Positions 23,754 to 36,248 of a stretch of DNA of 64,000 nucleotides are shown here, piece by piece. Below the pieces are notes generated by a model. The model searched no databases, had not been told where the DNA came from, and saw only the letters and a program-made list of their open reading frames with translations. Both the position numbers and the translations under genes were made by a program. The stretch covers positions 62,001 to 126,000 of the forward strand of contig JAIQDT010001739.1 of the NCBI GenBank assembly GCA_021521415.1, read 5' to 3'. Every line of letters starts with the position of its first letter. The first letter of the stretch is position 1. Source of the DNA: Bidens hawaiensis (lineage: Eukaryota; Streptophyta; Magnoliopsida; Asterales; Asteraceae).

Positions 23754-25415
23754 ATGAAGCTGCCGGAAAATCAAAACCCCAACGCCCGCGACCCGCAACC
23801 CGTCGATCAAATTCTTGAATCACTAATTCACTCCATCCACCACACGCAGTCCTTCAAAGGCAAATGGTCTTTAATCGGGTCAAAACTCTCCTACCTCAAA
23901 ACCTTACTATCCGATATCTCCGACTTCCCGCCAAATCCCATCTCAGACGGACTTATCCGTTCTTTATCACAAACACTCTCCGACGCTTTCAACTTATCTG
24001 TTATATGCCACAGCGGTAACCTCCCTGCTGGCAAGTTAAAAACGCAAAACGAAGTGGACTCCGTTGCCGCCAAAATTGATAATCATATTAGAGATTTGGA
24101 TGTGGTGATTAAAAGCGGTGTGTTACACGACGGCGTCGTTTCGTCCGGTCCGGTTTCGAAGAGAGAGTCCGTACGAGTCGAGGCCAGGGGTTTGGTCACT
24201 CGGTTGCAGATCGGTTCGGTTGAGTCTAGAGCCTTTGCGTTGGATTCGTTAATTAGGTTAATGAACGAAGATGATAAACACGTTTTAATTGCCGTTGCTC
24301 AAGGAGTCGTGCCGGTGCTTGTCCGGTTACTGGACTCCGGATCTTCACCGGAGATTAAAGAGAAAACGGTTACGGCAATCGCTAGGGTTTCGTTACTTGA
24401 TTCAAGCAAACACGTGTTAATGGCGGAAGGCCTGTTACTCCTGCATTACCTAATCAAAGTCCTGGAGTCCGGCAGCGGATTAGCCAAGGAGAAAGCGTGT
24501 GTTACGCTTCAATCGTTAACGCTTTTGAAAGAAAACGCGAAAGTAATGGAATCACGCGGCGGAATCTCGTCGTTGCTTGAGATCTGCCAGTCCGGTACGC
24601 CGCCGTCGCAAGCCGCCGCCGCCGCCGTCATTCGTAACCTAACCGCATTCGCCGATTTGAAACACGGTTTCTTCGAAGAGAACGCGGTTTCGGTACTCAT
24701 AACCCTAGCTCGATCAGGCACGGCCTTAGCGCAAGAGCATTCAATTGCTTGTTTAAGTAATCTCATTAAAGAAGATGATAATATGAAGCTGTTAGTTGTT
24801 CGTAAACAAGGATTTAGTGTAATGAGGACGTTTTGGGACTCGGTGCCTGTTCTGAGTTTAGACGTTGTCGTAGAGCTGTTAAGCGAGTTAGCGTCGGATC
24901 AACGGTTGATCGAACCGTTGATATCGAATGGGTTCTTGCCTCGTTTACTTAACGCGTTAAATTGTAACGCGTTAGGTGTTAGGACTCATGCCGCGGTAGC
25001 TGTTTATAAAATCGGTTACAATTCGAAAACTAGGAAGGAGTTAGGCGAGTTAGGGTTTATTCCGCCGTTAATTCGGATGTTGGAAGGGAAATCGGTTGAG
25101 GAAATTGAAGCCTCGGCTAAGGCGTTATCGGTTTTATTAATTTATACGGAAAACCGAAGGATTTACAGGAAGAATTTGCAAGGTGTGGCGAGTGCGGTTC
25201 TTCTTTTGGATCCGTTAATTACAAATTTGGAAAAGAAATATCCTGTTTCGATTCTGCTTTCGTTGACTCATTCGAAGAAATGCCGGAAACAGATGGTGAA
25301 TTTGGGTGCTTTGGTTCATTTACAGAAGCTTGTGGCAATGGATGTTGAAGGTGCCAAGAGTTTGCAGGAAGCAATTGGTGGTGGGAAGTTGTTTGGTGTG
25401 TTTAGAAGGAAGTAA
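23754..25415 (+). CDS. Armadillo-repeat superfamily protein, 553 aa, single exon
   Basis: This is a single uninterrupted frame with strongly biased, gene-like codon use. Residues 1-125 form a helical N-terminal region (LIHSIHHTQSFKGKWSLI) like the domain that precedes ARM repeats in a family of plant ARM proteins (DUF7032 type; from memory). From about 165 to the end, ARM-like helical repeats are visible, for example GVVPVLVRLLDSGSSPEIKE, GGISSLLEICQSG, NAVSVLITLARSG and GFIPPLIRMLEG. No U-box or F-box is present. Such proteins act as protein-interaction scaffolds; no specific partner can be read from the sequence. The chosen ATG is the first in frame and gives a family-like N-terminus. A recent LTR element lies 202 bp upstream, so the native promoter has been displaced about 8 kb. 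Confidence 0.9.
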   Translation: MKLPENQNPNARDPQPVDQILESLIHSIHHTQSFKGKWSLIGSKLSYLKTLLSDISDFPPNPISDGLIRSLSQTLSDAFNLSVICHSGNLPAGKLKTQNEVDSVAAKIDNHIRDLDVVIKSGVLHDGVVSSGPVSKRESVRVEARGLVTRLQIGSVESRAFALDSLIRLMNEDDKHVLIAVAQGVVPVLVRLLDSGSSPEIKEKTVTAIARVSLLDSSKHVLMAEGLLLLHYLIKVLESGSGLAKEKACVTLQSLTLLKENAKVMESRGGISSLLEICQSGTPPSQAAAAAVIRNLTAFADLKHGFFEENAVSVLITLARSGTALAQEHSIACLSNLIKEDDNMKLLVVRKQGFSVMRTFWDSVPVLSLDVVVELLSELASDQRLIEPLISNGFLPRLLNALNCNALGVRTHAAVAVYKIGYNSKTRKELGELGFIPPLIRMLEGKSVEEIEASAKALSVLLIYTENRRIYRKNLQGVASAVLLLDPLITNLEKKYPVSILLSLTHSKKCRKQMVNLGALVHLQKLVAMDVEGAKSLQEAIGGGKLFGVFRRK

Positions 25416-25831
25416 TGAAGATGATCTTCAAAGTTTCATGTAAGTAAAAAATTACACTTGTTAATTTTTTTCTTAGTTTTGATTTTGGTTTGGTTTAGAT
25501 GTGTTTGAGATCTTGTTGGTTGTTGTGCCATTGTTCATAAATTTATTGGTAGCAAGTACTAAAGTAGATGAATATAATTACTACATGATGCTGAATGGGA
25601 TGAAATTCAGGTCAATGTTTGTTTGGTGCCTAAAATGGACCATCTCATTTTCTAAATTTGTGCACAAGGATGAGTCATATATCTTGTGCCATTTTATATG
25701 TTGCTTGGGTTATTAGATTTTAATGTATAATAATGTGTAAATGATCATGTTGGACCGGTTTTTGAGGTAAATTTTGAGTTGAACCACTAACTATGATTTT
25801 AGAAAATGGAAAATCAGATTATTAAGTGGTT

Positions 25832-26306
25832 CAGGGTCGCCCCTTGGGGGTGGCAGGGTGGTCGACAGTCACAGACCCGACACCCCGTTAAGCCCGAATT
25901 TTTTTAAAAAAAAGAAATATATGTATTTTTATTAAAAACAATATGTATATTTAATATACATATTAAATAACACAATTAAAGAAATATGTATTTAATGTTT
26001 GAACACAATTAAATAACAACTAGCTTGGTTTATTGGTAAATGGGTATTACTCACAACCAAGAGGTTGTGGGTTCTAGCCTCACTTGAGACATGTTTAATT
26101 CTTTTTTATATAAAAGTTTTTCACACAGCCCAAATTATAACCAAGTAAGTTAATATAAAAATTAAACTGTTTAAACCCAACAAAATACTCCTTTTACTTA
26201 AAAAAAATTAAACTGTTTAAACCCAACAAAATATTCTTTTTATTTAAGGCCAAAAAATTTTCGTCTTCGGCCCAAACGTTTTTTTGCTTTCTCAGAGCCG
26301 GCCCTG
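25832..26306. mobile_element. Non-autonomous hAT transposon, 475 bp, 8-bp TSD
   Basis: The left end is CAGGGTCGCCCCTTGGG; the right end, reverse-complemented, is CAGGGCCGGCTCTGAGA. Perfect 8-bp duplications AAGTGGTT lie at 25824-25831 and 26307-26314. The last 16 bases match the right end of the element at 10195-10873, so the two belong to one family with divergent interiors. The interior holds a tRNA-like stretch near 26029-26092. Confidence 0.9.
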
Positions 26307-26565
26307 AAGTGGTTGTTGCTTTTACAGTTTCAGCCGATTTTTATTTTGCTTCTTTTTAATCGTTGCTTTGTAGTCAAAATTGTAAGATGATACAGAAGTT
26401 TCAAACCTTTGAGCGAACCATCAACCAATAAAACTGTTAAACTGAATTGTATAGATCTCAAACTGACCGACTTGATTCAATTTGAAGCCGTTCTATAAGT
26501 TTCAATGACTTATAAAGACCCACCTTAATCTGTAAATAAACGTTCCATATATTTTTTTTTTGGAA

Positions 26566-27091
26566 AATTGGATTTTAATAATCTCAACTTTCTGTTGTTG
26601 GCCGATAATAATCCCAACTTTGTTTGTTCCCACCAGTGGTCCCATATTTAAAAAAGTTGGCTCTCAATGGTCCCCCGGTAAGAAAAACCTAACGGTGTTA
26701 AGGTTTTTCTGAATTTCAAACTGATTTTTTAGGGCTTTTGATAAGAAGAAAGATACGAGTCGATTGATGTAAAACTTAGTTCGAAACGATACCCCAAACA
26801 GCTTAATTTTGGTTAATTTTAAATTCAAACACCCGATTTGAAGCACTAATTAAGCCATTTGAAGCATCATTTCGAGCTAAGTTTTATGCTAATCGACTTG
26901 CATCCTCCTTCCGATCAAAAGCCCTAATAAATCAGTTTGAAATTCGGAAAAAACTTAACGCCATTAAGTTTTTTGTAACTAAGGACCATTGAGAGCCAAC
27001 TTTTTTAAATTTGGGACCACTGGTGGGAATAAACAAAGTTGAGATTATTATTGGCCAATAACATAAAGTTGAGATTATTAAATTCCAAAAT
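26566..27091. mobile_element. Foldback (near full-length palindromic) MITE, about 525 bp
   Basis: The left half (TTTTAATAATCTCAAC..., GTTGGCTCTCAATGGTCCC) is repeated in inverted order in the right half (GGGACCATTGAGAGCCAAC..., GAGATTATTAAATTCC). The inner parts also mirror each other (for example AGGGCTTTTGAT and ATCAAAAGCCCT), with the centre near 26830. T-rich runs flank both ends (26552-26560 and 27095-27102), possibly a target duplication, but this is not secure. No coding frame. Confidence 0.8.
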
Positions 27092-27139
27092 TTCTTTTTT
27101 TTTCTTAATGTTTAAAATTTTTTGGCATACCAATTGTAC

Positions 27140-29645
27140 TGTAACACCCCAACCCGGAACGGGCTGACGTGTCACCTTTACAGATATCAAAACATAACTC
27201 ATAAAAGCCTAAGTCAAATTTAATTCCATCAAATAACCGAAAACATTTATAGTCTTCTAAAATCTTGAACTTTATTACTCTCTCTTATCACTAATTCCCC
27301 TGATTTCTTGGATCACCTGTTAACAAATAAGAAAAACACAACAAAGAAAATACGACTGAGCCAAAAATTCGCTCAGTAACGGAAAGAACAATAGTACATG
27401 TAAAGACGAACGTAAGAAAACGTAAAACATAACCAAGAAGATATTAAACCATAAGTGACACCGAAAGTAATTTAGTCACATACCCTGATATGGTTACCGA
27501 AAACCAATGCTGACGCAAAACCGATACATAAATCAATAGGAACTTCGTGGACCATGACAAGTAAAACAATTTTTCTCTATAGTTTTATTTTCAATCATGT
27601 TTAAAAACTATACGGTTTTGATAACAAGATAACTCTCAATATAATATAGAAATCTCAAAAATTTCATATTTTAAATTTGAGTATAAACCAAAACTAGTAC
27701 AGATGCCGAAATAGAACATCATCAAATCTACTACACATATGATTTAAAATAATCAGAAACATATAGCATATACAGAGACAGATGCAAAAACAGATATCAA
27801 ACTACACGACAACGGTATATCAACAAAATGAGTCGTGTACATAGAAGCACCCAGAGTCAGAAACAGAGGGGTACACAGCTAGCTAGTCCATGCACCTATG
27901 AGATGGTACGTGTGGCGTACACGCATTGTTCCATCCCCTGGAAGTTAGAAGTCAGGAGTTAGGAGTCGGAGCTAAGATCGATCTATACGGCTCTAGGGGC
28001 CAAAGTGCTATACAAGCACAAGCTAGAGACGCCGTGAACTTTGATTACGCACTATCACGATAAGTGCCATGTCGTTGAAGCCCCAACGACAAGTCAGAAA
28101 ATGCTTGGGTAACAGAGTACTAAAACGAAAACCATATCACCAACATATTAAGGAACATGCAACAAAGGGTACAAAATATATATTCTATTGCATGCTATGA
28201 CAATCATTATAAAATATAATATACTGAATAAAACGAACTCAACTATAACTAAAAGCTAACGAAAAGTCTGCACTACAAAGTGACGGACACCGAGTATAAA
28301 ATAGAATATAATTAATACTATGAGTGAAAGAAACCAGAAACCGTACCTTAATGATTAAGCAAAAATAAACAAGTTGGCTTGTCTTTAACAATTATGAGAA
28401 CCTACAGTTTATTTACATTTTTATTATTTAGATACACAAACTTAATTTACATAGGTTGATTCGTTGATTTCTCTCGACAAACATCCTTTTGATTGACCGT
28501 TAAAATAATCTTAATTGTCAGCTTCTTGTTTTAGTATCCAAAATGTTAGTTTTAAAAATTATCAGTGTTCATATAGAATTCTTATGTTGCCAACCTTTAC
28601 CCATTCATTATAATATTATAATAAAGGAACAAAAGTACAGTAAAATAATTTAAAATAATTATTAAAACAAGCAAAACTCTTTTTATATGATCAAGCATTA
28701 TTATAGATATATTAATATTGCACTTCATATAAAATACTTTACTAATGCATGGTTGATGCCAAACACCCTATGATTGATCATAACAATATGATGTGTATCA
28801 AAACAAAACATATCAAACTCTTATTATATTGAAACTTATTATCTGCATGGTTATTTTCTTTGTAAATCAAATCTCAGTCAATTAATTAGTGTGTTAGTCG
28901 CCGTAAGAAATCAACGATTATAGGCGCCATATATCTTCGAACACTTAAAACATATATGGACCCGAAGAAAGGGATCGGAGGATTACCTAAGTAGCCGAAC
29001 AAATTCGGTGATGCACGGACTTGAACGTTGGTGACCAGTAGAAACATGACGTCAGTTTCTCTAAACATAACAAATTGTCGGTTTCTTTAAAAACATAACA
29101 AATCAAAGGCGGAAACTTGAACGATGGTGGTACACGATACGTGATGGTGATGGCGCACGACGTCGGGATTTGAACTAATATGGCGAAACAACTCAGATTG
29201 AGGTCAGAGGTTATATACCGTCGGTTCGTGGCAATTATCGGCACTGGAGTTGCCGGCGGCCAACTTGTAGCAGGGTCGAGTCGTCACACGCGAAGAGGTA
29301 GGAGAAAGTGAATATGCAGTAGGGTTTGATGGAGTTTATTTGCAGATTCAGGGATTTATAACAATGATCGCGATCAAGAACGAAGGATTCGGAGCTCCAT
29401 AAAGTCCGGCAATTTGTTACAGTAGATGATGGCTAAGGATAAAAGAAACGTATTTTAGAATCTGTTTATTTATATTACTTAACTAACAAATGATAATTAT
29501 GTTAGCATTCAAATACAAACTCTATTAAACCTTGAGATTATAACTATTATTTTATAATTATTATTATCTCATAAATAAACTAACCATATAATTATGAAAT
29601 ATAGAGATTTTATATATTACCTTGTATAAAACTTGGGTTATTATA
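27140..29645 (+). mobile_element. Solo LTR, about 2.5 kb, with 5-bp TSD
   Basis: It starts TGTAACACCCC and ends GGGTTATTATA (usual form TTATTACA). Identical 5-bp duplications TGTAC lie at 27135-27139 and 29646-29650. No second LTR or internal retrotransposon genes are seen, so this looks like the product of recombination between two LTRs. The short frames inside (for example 28886-29244, minus) show no domain. TGTAAC-type LTR starts also occur at 36681. Confidence 0.75.
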
Positions 29646-30486
29646 TGTACCCTTGCTTTAGCCTCTACATTTTAGGGGGGAACAATAAATTAAAAAAAAA
29701 AGGTTCCACATCTAATTAAATTAAGGACAAATTTAGAAGAATAAAAAACTGGTAAATTAAGGACCGGCATAGAAGAATAAAACACTAGGAAATCAGTAAC
29801 TTATAAAATTTATTTATAATAAGTGATTTTAACGTGTAATTAAAATATAATAGACTTGTAGTTAAATAAGCCCTATTTTTGTTATTATTAGAATAAGAAT
29901 ATTTCCTGTTTCACCATGGTGCATCATACTTTAATTCCTAACAGAGGGTTATTTTGGGAAATCGTCTTAATATACACTTGTGGCTCTTCCAATAACTTTC
30001 AAGTCTATTTCAAAACGTAGTTTCTTTGATTTATGGGGCCGTGGTGAACATCAATTAGGTTGTAGTTTATGCAGTACAAACGGTACATCATAGCCTGTTC
30101 AAACATGTTAGATTAAAAAGGAAAACCACAAAATCAGCATTCTTACCAAATACACTTATCAAAATCACCATCAATTTTGTTATTTTATTTTTATTTAAAT
30201 AATAAAAAAATTCATATAATGCAGACCTGGTGTGCTTGTGTATTGACTAAACTTTTAGAATTGTTAGTAAACATATCCCATTGCTTAATGGCGATGCTTT
30301 TTAAAATAAATAAAGAAAACAAAATTTGGTTTTGATAAACCGTACCGAAACCAAATCTAACAGGCGTCACTTTGAACCGAATTGACAACCTTTTTTTCTT
30401 GCTATGAACGGAATTGTGAATCAATTTGAGTAAACACATTCTAGCTTGACCTTGATATCTTTACTGGTTCAGTTGTATGGTACTAT

Positions 30487-30905
30487 GAATTTGATGTAAA
30501 TGCTATATAAAGTTACAATAATGGCTTAATGGTAGGGGACATAAAACACTAAAAAGAGGCCCTAGGCTCAATCCAGACATACACCCGTCTTTGTTATACA
30601 ACTAACTTTTCTATAGCGACTGTAAGACTAGTTGGCATGGGCCACATGGTGGGAAATTTTTCAAAAACAATTATTTATTTTTATCGCTCCGACTGACATG
30701 ATATCATCTTCTTAACTAATGGTTTTATAATTTTGACGTGAATGCTACGTCAGCCTAGCGTGTTAACAATATCTTAGTGGTAGGAGACATAAAATACAAG
30801 AAAGTGGCCCAAGCTTCAATCCTGACATAACACCCATATTTGTATACACTTTATCTTTTCATATTGACCGCAAGAGAGTTGGCCAGGGCCATGTGGCGGA
30901 ATACC
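30487..30905 (+). repeat. Two neighbouring copies of a SINE-like repeat
   Basis: Copy 1 is about 30487-30665 and copy 2 about 30730-30905. Shared blocks are TGGTAGG(G/A)GACATAAAA, a CAATCC(A/T)GACAT block, a CACCC...TTTGT block and GTTGGC...GGGCCA. AGTGGTAGGAGAC resembles an A box and the CAATCCTG region a weak B box. The homology extends upstream of the A box. Confidence 0.55.
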
Positions 30906-31603
30906 AATCGGGCTATCGAAAAACCTATATCAGTTTTATTTCAATTAATTTCATAATTAAGAAACATAAGGAATTCATCACAAATCAATTCATTTCTCAA
31001 CCAAAAATGTTACATTTGGAATTCTGATTCTAATCCTAATTCCAACAAATTCTGCAAATAGAACATGTTTTCAAATTCTAGTTTTGGGAACCAAACACAT
31101 CCTTAGGATTTTGAACCAGAACGAATTAGGCAAAAATATGATTTTTTTTAATTTATTTTGGCTAAACAGAAGCTGATTGGCTGAAATAGAAAATTGGCCT
31201 GTTAGAAGAAATATAGCAGGGTTAATTGTTTTTTCTCTTTTCATGAATGGTAGTTGGGTTAATTGTTACTTTCTGGGTCCCCCCGTACCAGCTACTAAGA
31301 TGATAGCTAGAGACTAGAGATGAGAGTGTGGGATCTAGATTTGTAACAAATATTCGACTTTACTTATGCAAACTGTTATGTACCACCAATTTCATCACTG
31401 CCTTCTTGTTACACTTAGATTTTGTTCCCACCACAGCTCCTCTCGGTCTGTCATTATACCTCGAGAAGTATAAATAATTACAATCCCCATCCCACCTAAA
31501 ATTTGAAGAATTCGTTGATAGATAGAATAGATTTCAGTCTTGTGTTAAGTGTTCGCAAAGCGACTCGTCAAAATCAATAAAAAGGCCATCATAGACCAAG
31601 CCT

Positions 31604-31631
31604 AGATCGTACGCTAAGGTCCCTAAGCAAT
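31604..31631 (+). pseudogene. Possible fragment of mitochondrial large-subunit rRNA
   Basis: TACGCTAAGGTCCCTAAGCA and a few bases either side match, from memory, a conserved stretch of plant mitochondrial 26S rRNA. The flanks do not look ribosomal to me, so the piece is very short. It may be a tiny organelle-to-nucleus insertion or a coincidence. Confidence 0.35.
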
Positions 31632-32609
31632 AATGAAAGCCTGAATTCAATATTCAAGTGGGCTCTTCCTCTTCGATTCAAGCAAGTCGAACAAACAATT
31701 GTAACATATTGCACCTGGGCCGTTCTAAGGTTACAGTTAAATGGGCTTCCCATAAACCCAATAAGTTACGAGATTTTTTCCCATCACAACAAAAAGATGA
31801 CTATGGACTTATGTGAGCTATGGTATATGGACTTATGGGTTTTGAACTTCTTTCACATATTGACACACAAAACATTAGTATATTTTGGGATTTGGGAATA
31901 TAAAACAATATGTTAAAAAAAAGAACATTTTTATATTATACCAATCTATAACATATTAACGATTTAATGAATAATGAGTATACCGTCATAAACCCAATAA
32001 GTTACAGGCTCTGTAAACCGAACGAAGGTTTGATATATGGACTTACTAATCACATTATCCGCAAAGGTGGTGTTTGTATTTACGTTTTGAAATTGATGTA
32101 TCGGATTACTTGCTGAGACACATAGTTAAAGTTATTAGTTTTGAATGTGACTACACGTCTCATACTAGAGGTAACAAAAATTATGATCTTAGTTGCACAT
32201 GTTAGTGATATTAGATCAAGAAATTTTATATAAAGAATAAGTTGTAATCTTTTTAAGATCCATTATGCGAGAAAGATTTATGCTTTCTTTTGTGCATTGA
32301 AAGCTATATTTTTCAAGAAACGATCGATGATAACAGTACAAAAGAAGCTTCCGAAAAGCCATCACTAGTTATTTTTTGAATATACCAAATCAATGGTAGT
32401 TGTGTCACAGTAGTGAATTAAGTTACAATCTAAATTCAACTAGGAGTTAATTAAAAGAGTACAAGTGTATGAACTAAGCTACAACCGACCCATTTGACAA
32501 TTCAATGAAAATCTTGTGGATCTGTTGTCAAGTCCTTAGTAAACCCCAAAGGCCTTAGGCAGTTAGGCCCCAGAAACTGAACCGGGCTCTAATCAGTTTT
32601 ATTTAATTA

Positions 32610-33915
32610 CTAGTTTTAGAGCCCGTGTCACACACAGGATAATTCAGATTATAAAATTATAAGTAAAACAAATAATTACATAGCGTATATGAAAAAAAAT
32701 GTATTACATCTATGCTTGTATCTATAATGTGTACATAAATTGATTTTATTTATATCACAAAATTATTTTTTTAAATGAACTTAATAAAAAATGCTCCTGC
32801 AAAAACGTACCCGAGAATATTTTTTTCTATTGAAAAATTCATTCTCGATGCCATATATGTATAATTGAAAAACTTTTGGTTATGAACCAATTTCGGAAAT
32901 AAAGCTTCTCATACGATAGTAGTTCTAACCACTAAGTCTAAATACAAAAAAAACGTTACCTTTATTGATATATTTATCAATTTACCGCTTATTAAAAGAA
33001 AGTGGAATATTAAATTGTAACAATGGTTGTTATTCAAGAGCTATTTTTTTCTTAGCTACACCATGAAAAAGATTCTGATAATTTTCAGAGGGCTTCTCGA
33101 CTTTGTTATAATGACAACATAAAAAATAACATGTTAACCCATCCAGTTTTGTGAATATTTTGTTTCATTTGAGCATAGTTTTCCATGACATGCTTCCCAA
33201 TACAACGTTCTGATCACCATTGAAGAAAAAATTAATGTTAACATAAATATTTCAAAATTGATAAAAGTTAGAAGCATTAATAGGCATGGGGGTGGTATGT
33301 CGAAAGTGTTTGCAGTCTTTTCTTACATTTTAATAGTTGAGGGAAAAATAGTCAGTTTACCAAATCCCAAACCTTTTGATTATTTTAAAAAATGCCCTTA
33401 AAAATAAATTTGAAACCCGAATCATGTTTAAAATTCTAACTTTCATACTTTTGACATTTCAAAGTCAACACTTTGAACCCATAACAAATTTGACGATAAA
33501 TCTATTTTGCATTTTCAAACTTTTAAAAATACTCAAAATTTTCATTTTTGACCTGCAACAAATTTTGACATAAATGTAGTTAACTTGTACCAAATAATCT
33601 ATTTACCAACTTTTGACCTATAATATCAAATTTAAGTTTCATAAAAAACCTGAAACCAATTTTCATTTGAGAAACATGATTTGTTGTTAATTTTTGAAAT
33701 TCACTAAGCATTTTGAAATATGTAGTAAAATAATATGTTAGTATTTATATTTATAAATATATAGATATTTTATAAATATAGTGCAAAAGAAAAGTGAATA
33801 ATTATTGATTTATTACATATATTAGGGTAAATTAGTTTTGAAGGGAAAAAATTGTGAGAATTAACCAAAACATAACAAGTGTCCACATTTATTTTACTTT
33901 ATTAGAATAGGTAGA
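32610..33915 (-). mobile_element. Non-autonomous Helitron, about 1.3 kb
   Basis: Read on the minus strand it begins TCTACCTATTCTAATAAAGT and ends with a short hairpin (CCTGTGTGTGACACGGG) followed by CTCTAAAACTAG. Flanking bases are A and T, as expected for Helitron insertion between A and T without target duplication. No Rep/helicase frame is present. The ends and layout are typical of plant non-autonomous Helitrons. Confidence 0.75.
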
Positions 33916-36240
33916 TTCGGTATTAAACTTGACCATGCAAAATGATTATGGGTTTATGGTTTTTGGACTTCTTTCGCATACAAGCATTCTTAATTTCTTG
34001 CAGCCTTGCAGGTTTGGACATATATGAAATAAAAAGTTTTCTGTAAATAAAATTTTATGCCAAATTAGGTTTTCATTATGTAAGTTACATCTACTTTGTA
34101 AAACATCATTAATTAAGTTATACTATTTTGAAGTTAAAATACAACCTATTATTAACAACTAATTATTATTTTAGTAAAATTAGTTTATAAATTATTGACC
34201 TATTGCTATAACAACGCCATCAGTCCATCATGATGTTAAAAGTGCTTAATCACAAGGTTGGATACTTGGATGAGTTGAGCATTATTGATACATAATTAAA
34301 AATAAATAATAAAAAATCAGATTTCAATCCCATATTAATGATCTTAACTATTGACCTTGATAACAATAAAATGAAACTAAGAATTGAAACAAGAATTGCA
34401 AATAATAAACTTTGATATATAACGTGATTTTTTTGTTGTTTTTTTTCTTTTGATTTTTGATGAATGTCGCTCCCTATATAGACATCAAACCAGTATGTTC
34501 GTTTAGGGTTGCAACACTTCAAACAAAGCTTACATACTGACACGTCATCTTGATAGTTATGTTTATTGACACTCAAAATCCTAGACTTTGTAGACATGCA
34601 TATTTACAACATATACATAGTTTTTACTATTTACATAATGACTCTTATACTTTGTGAGTTTGTGATGAGAGTGATTAACACTACAAAATCAATTTATAAT
34701 ACTTTTTGTATAATTTTAATTCCTCGTGTGGATTTTTTAAAATTTAAATAGACACTATGTTAATGTTCAAATGAAACTTGCAGAAATTTGACGATAAATA
34801 CTAATTCACAAAACAAAATAAGTGGCATTACACTAAAATTTGTATCAAAGTTGATAGTTTAGATATGATATCAATGGTAAGAAATAGCAAGGTGTCTGAT
34901 GATTTAACGAATATTTACGATTTTGGTAAAGTGCTAGTCTCTTGTACTTGAGCTAGATATGTGCAAAATCTTTGTGGATCGTATATGAAACCATGATCGG
35001 TCCCCAAAAAACCGTTGGTTGGGTCGTGACAAAGATAAGTTGGGTGTTTGATGTCATTACTAACTTGTGTTTCTTGAAGGTGACCATCCATTGTTGATAT
35101 AGTTCTTTTTACCCACCATACATAAAGAAGAAGACATTTTTCAAAAGACGTAGGATGTTTTTGCAAGTTGCATTTATGACTCGATTGATTTGAAATTTGT
35201 ACCAATTTTTATTGTTTTATCAACTTTGCTTTTTTTTTTTTTAAATAAAATTATTTTATTTAAAAGGTATACATCCTAAATTAAGTGGAGAACGTAAATA
35301 AGGTCACAGCTGGGCTGATTCATTCATCCCAAGCAATTAGATCGCCGCTCATCGAATTTATTGTCGGCCATCAAAATTTTAAAAAGTTACATTGTAAAGT
35401 TTAATTATTTGGTAACTAAAAGTCTAAAGTATCATCTAGTAAATATATAAAATAAATGTATGAATAAAATTTAATCTAACAATACACAATTTCCTATTAT
35501 ATCAATATCATGGCACATATCTCTTAAGGCTTTATAAAATTTTTAAAAACAAATTATTGCATGATATGGGTTTCAAACCCAAGACTTCATGTTTCAAACC
35601 AAATGTGATTACCAACCCTACTAAAGTGGTAATTGTGTTAGAATTTTTGACTTAACATATATAAATGTAACTTCTCTTCAAGTATAAAACCAAAATTATA
35701 CTTAATTGTTAACATTTTCATAATTCAAAATATCACATTGTCTTCCCATATCTCTTTAACATAACCATTTAAGATTGTTCATCATTTCTCTTTTCATTTT
35801 AAAATGTAATATATTGTTTATTTTCTTTTACAACTAAACCTTAGTCTTTGTAAATTTAGTTTTTAAATCTGTCACAACATTTTGTCATAAATACCATCTT
35901 TATACACACAATATTTAATATAACAATAGCGGTATGAATATTTTATTTTTAAAATAAATCTAACACCAACGCTTTGATTTCACCTTAAAATTATAGTGCA
36001 AATATATCAAAAATTTATTAAAAAAGTCATAAATAAAAATTAATATATGAAATAACTGAATTTAAATATTTCATATAATTTTTTTTTATTTTTATTATAT
36101 TTTCATCCGTGTGAAACACAGGCTCTAACCTGGTAAACAAATATTCTAATATAATATTCTTGTTAAGTTATAATTGTAAGATATTTTTTTAAACAACAAA
36201 TTTCCACTAAAATCCCTTTAATTCTAAAACTTTTAACTGT
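33916..36240. other. AT-rich intergenic DNA with Helitron and SINE traces
   Basis: No gene is recognised. A minus-strand frame at 34915-35205 (96 codons) has no domain I know. At 35545-35640 (minus) a tRNA-like stretch (GGGTTGGTAATC, then GGGTTTGAAACC) resembles that at 50496-50600 (plus). At about 36108-36137 a hairpin (CCGTGTGAAACACAGG) followed by CTCTAACCTGG looks like a decayed Helitron 3' end. Confidence 0.45.
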
Positions 36241-36248
36241 TTACCGAA

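Noticed and set aside
26029..26092. tRNA gene inside the hAT element
   Set aside because: Has a tRNA-like stretch (TTTATTGGTAAAT and GTGGGTTCTAGCC), but the arms do not form a full cloverleaf; treated as internal sequence of the transposon.
28886..29244. Small minus-strand genes
   Set aside because: They lie inside the solo LTR and have no conserved features.
34915..35205. 96-codon minus-strand frame as a gene
   Set aside because: Somewhat protein-like composition but no recognisable family, no neighbouring exons; left unassigned.
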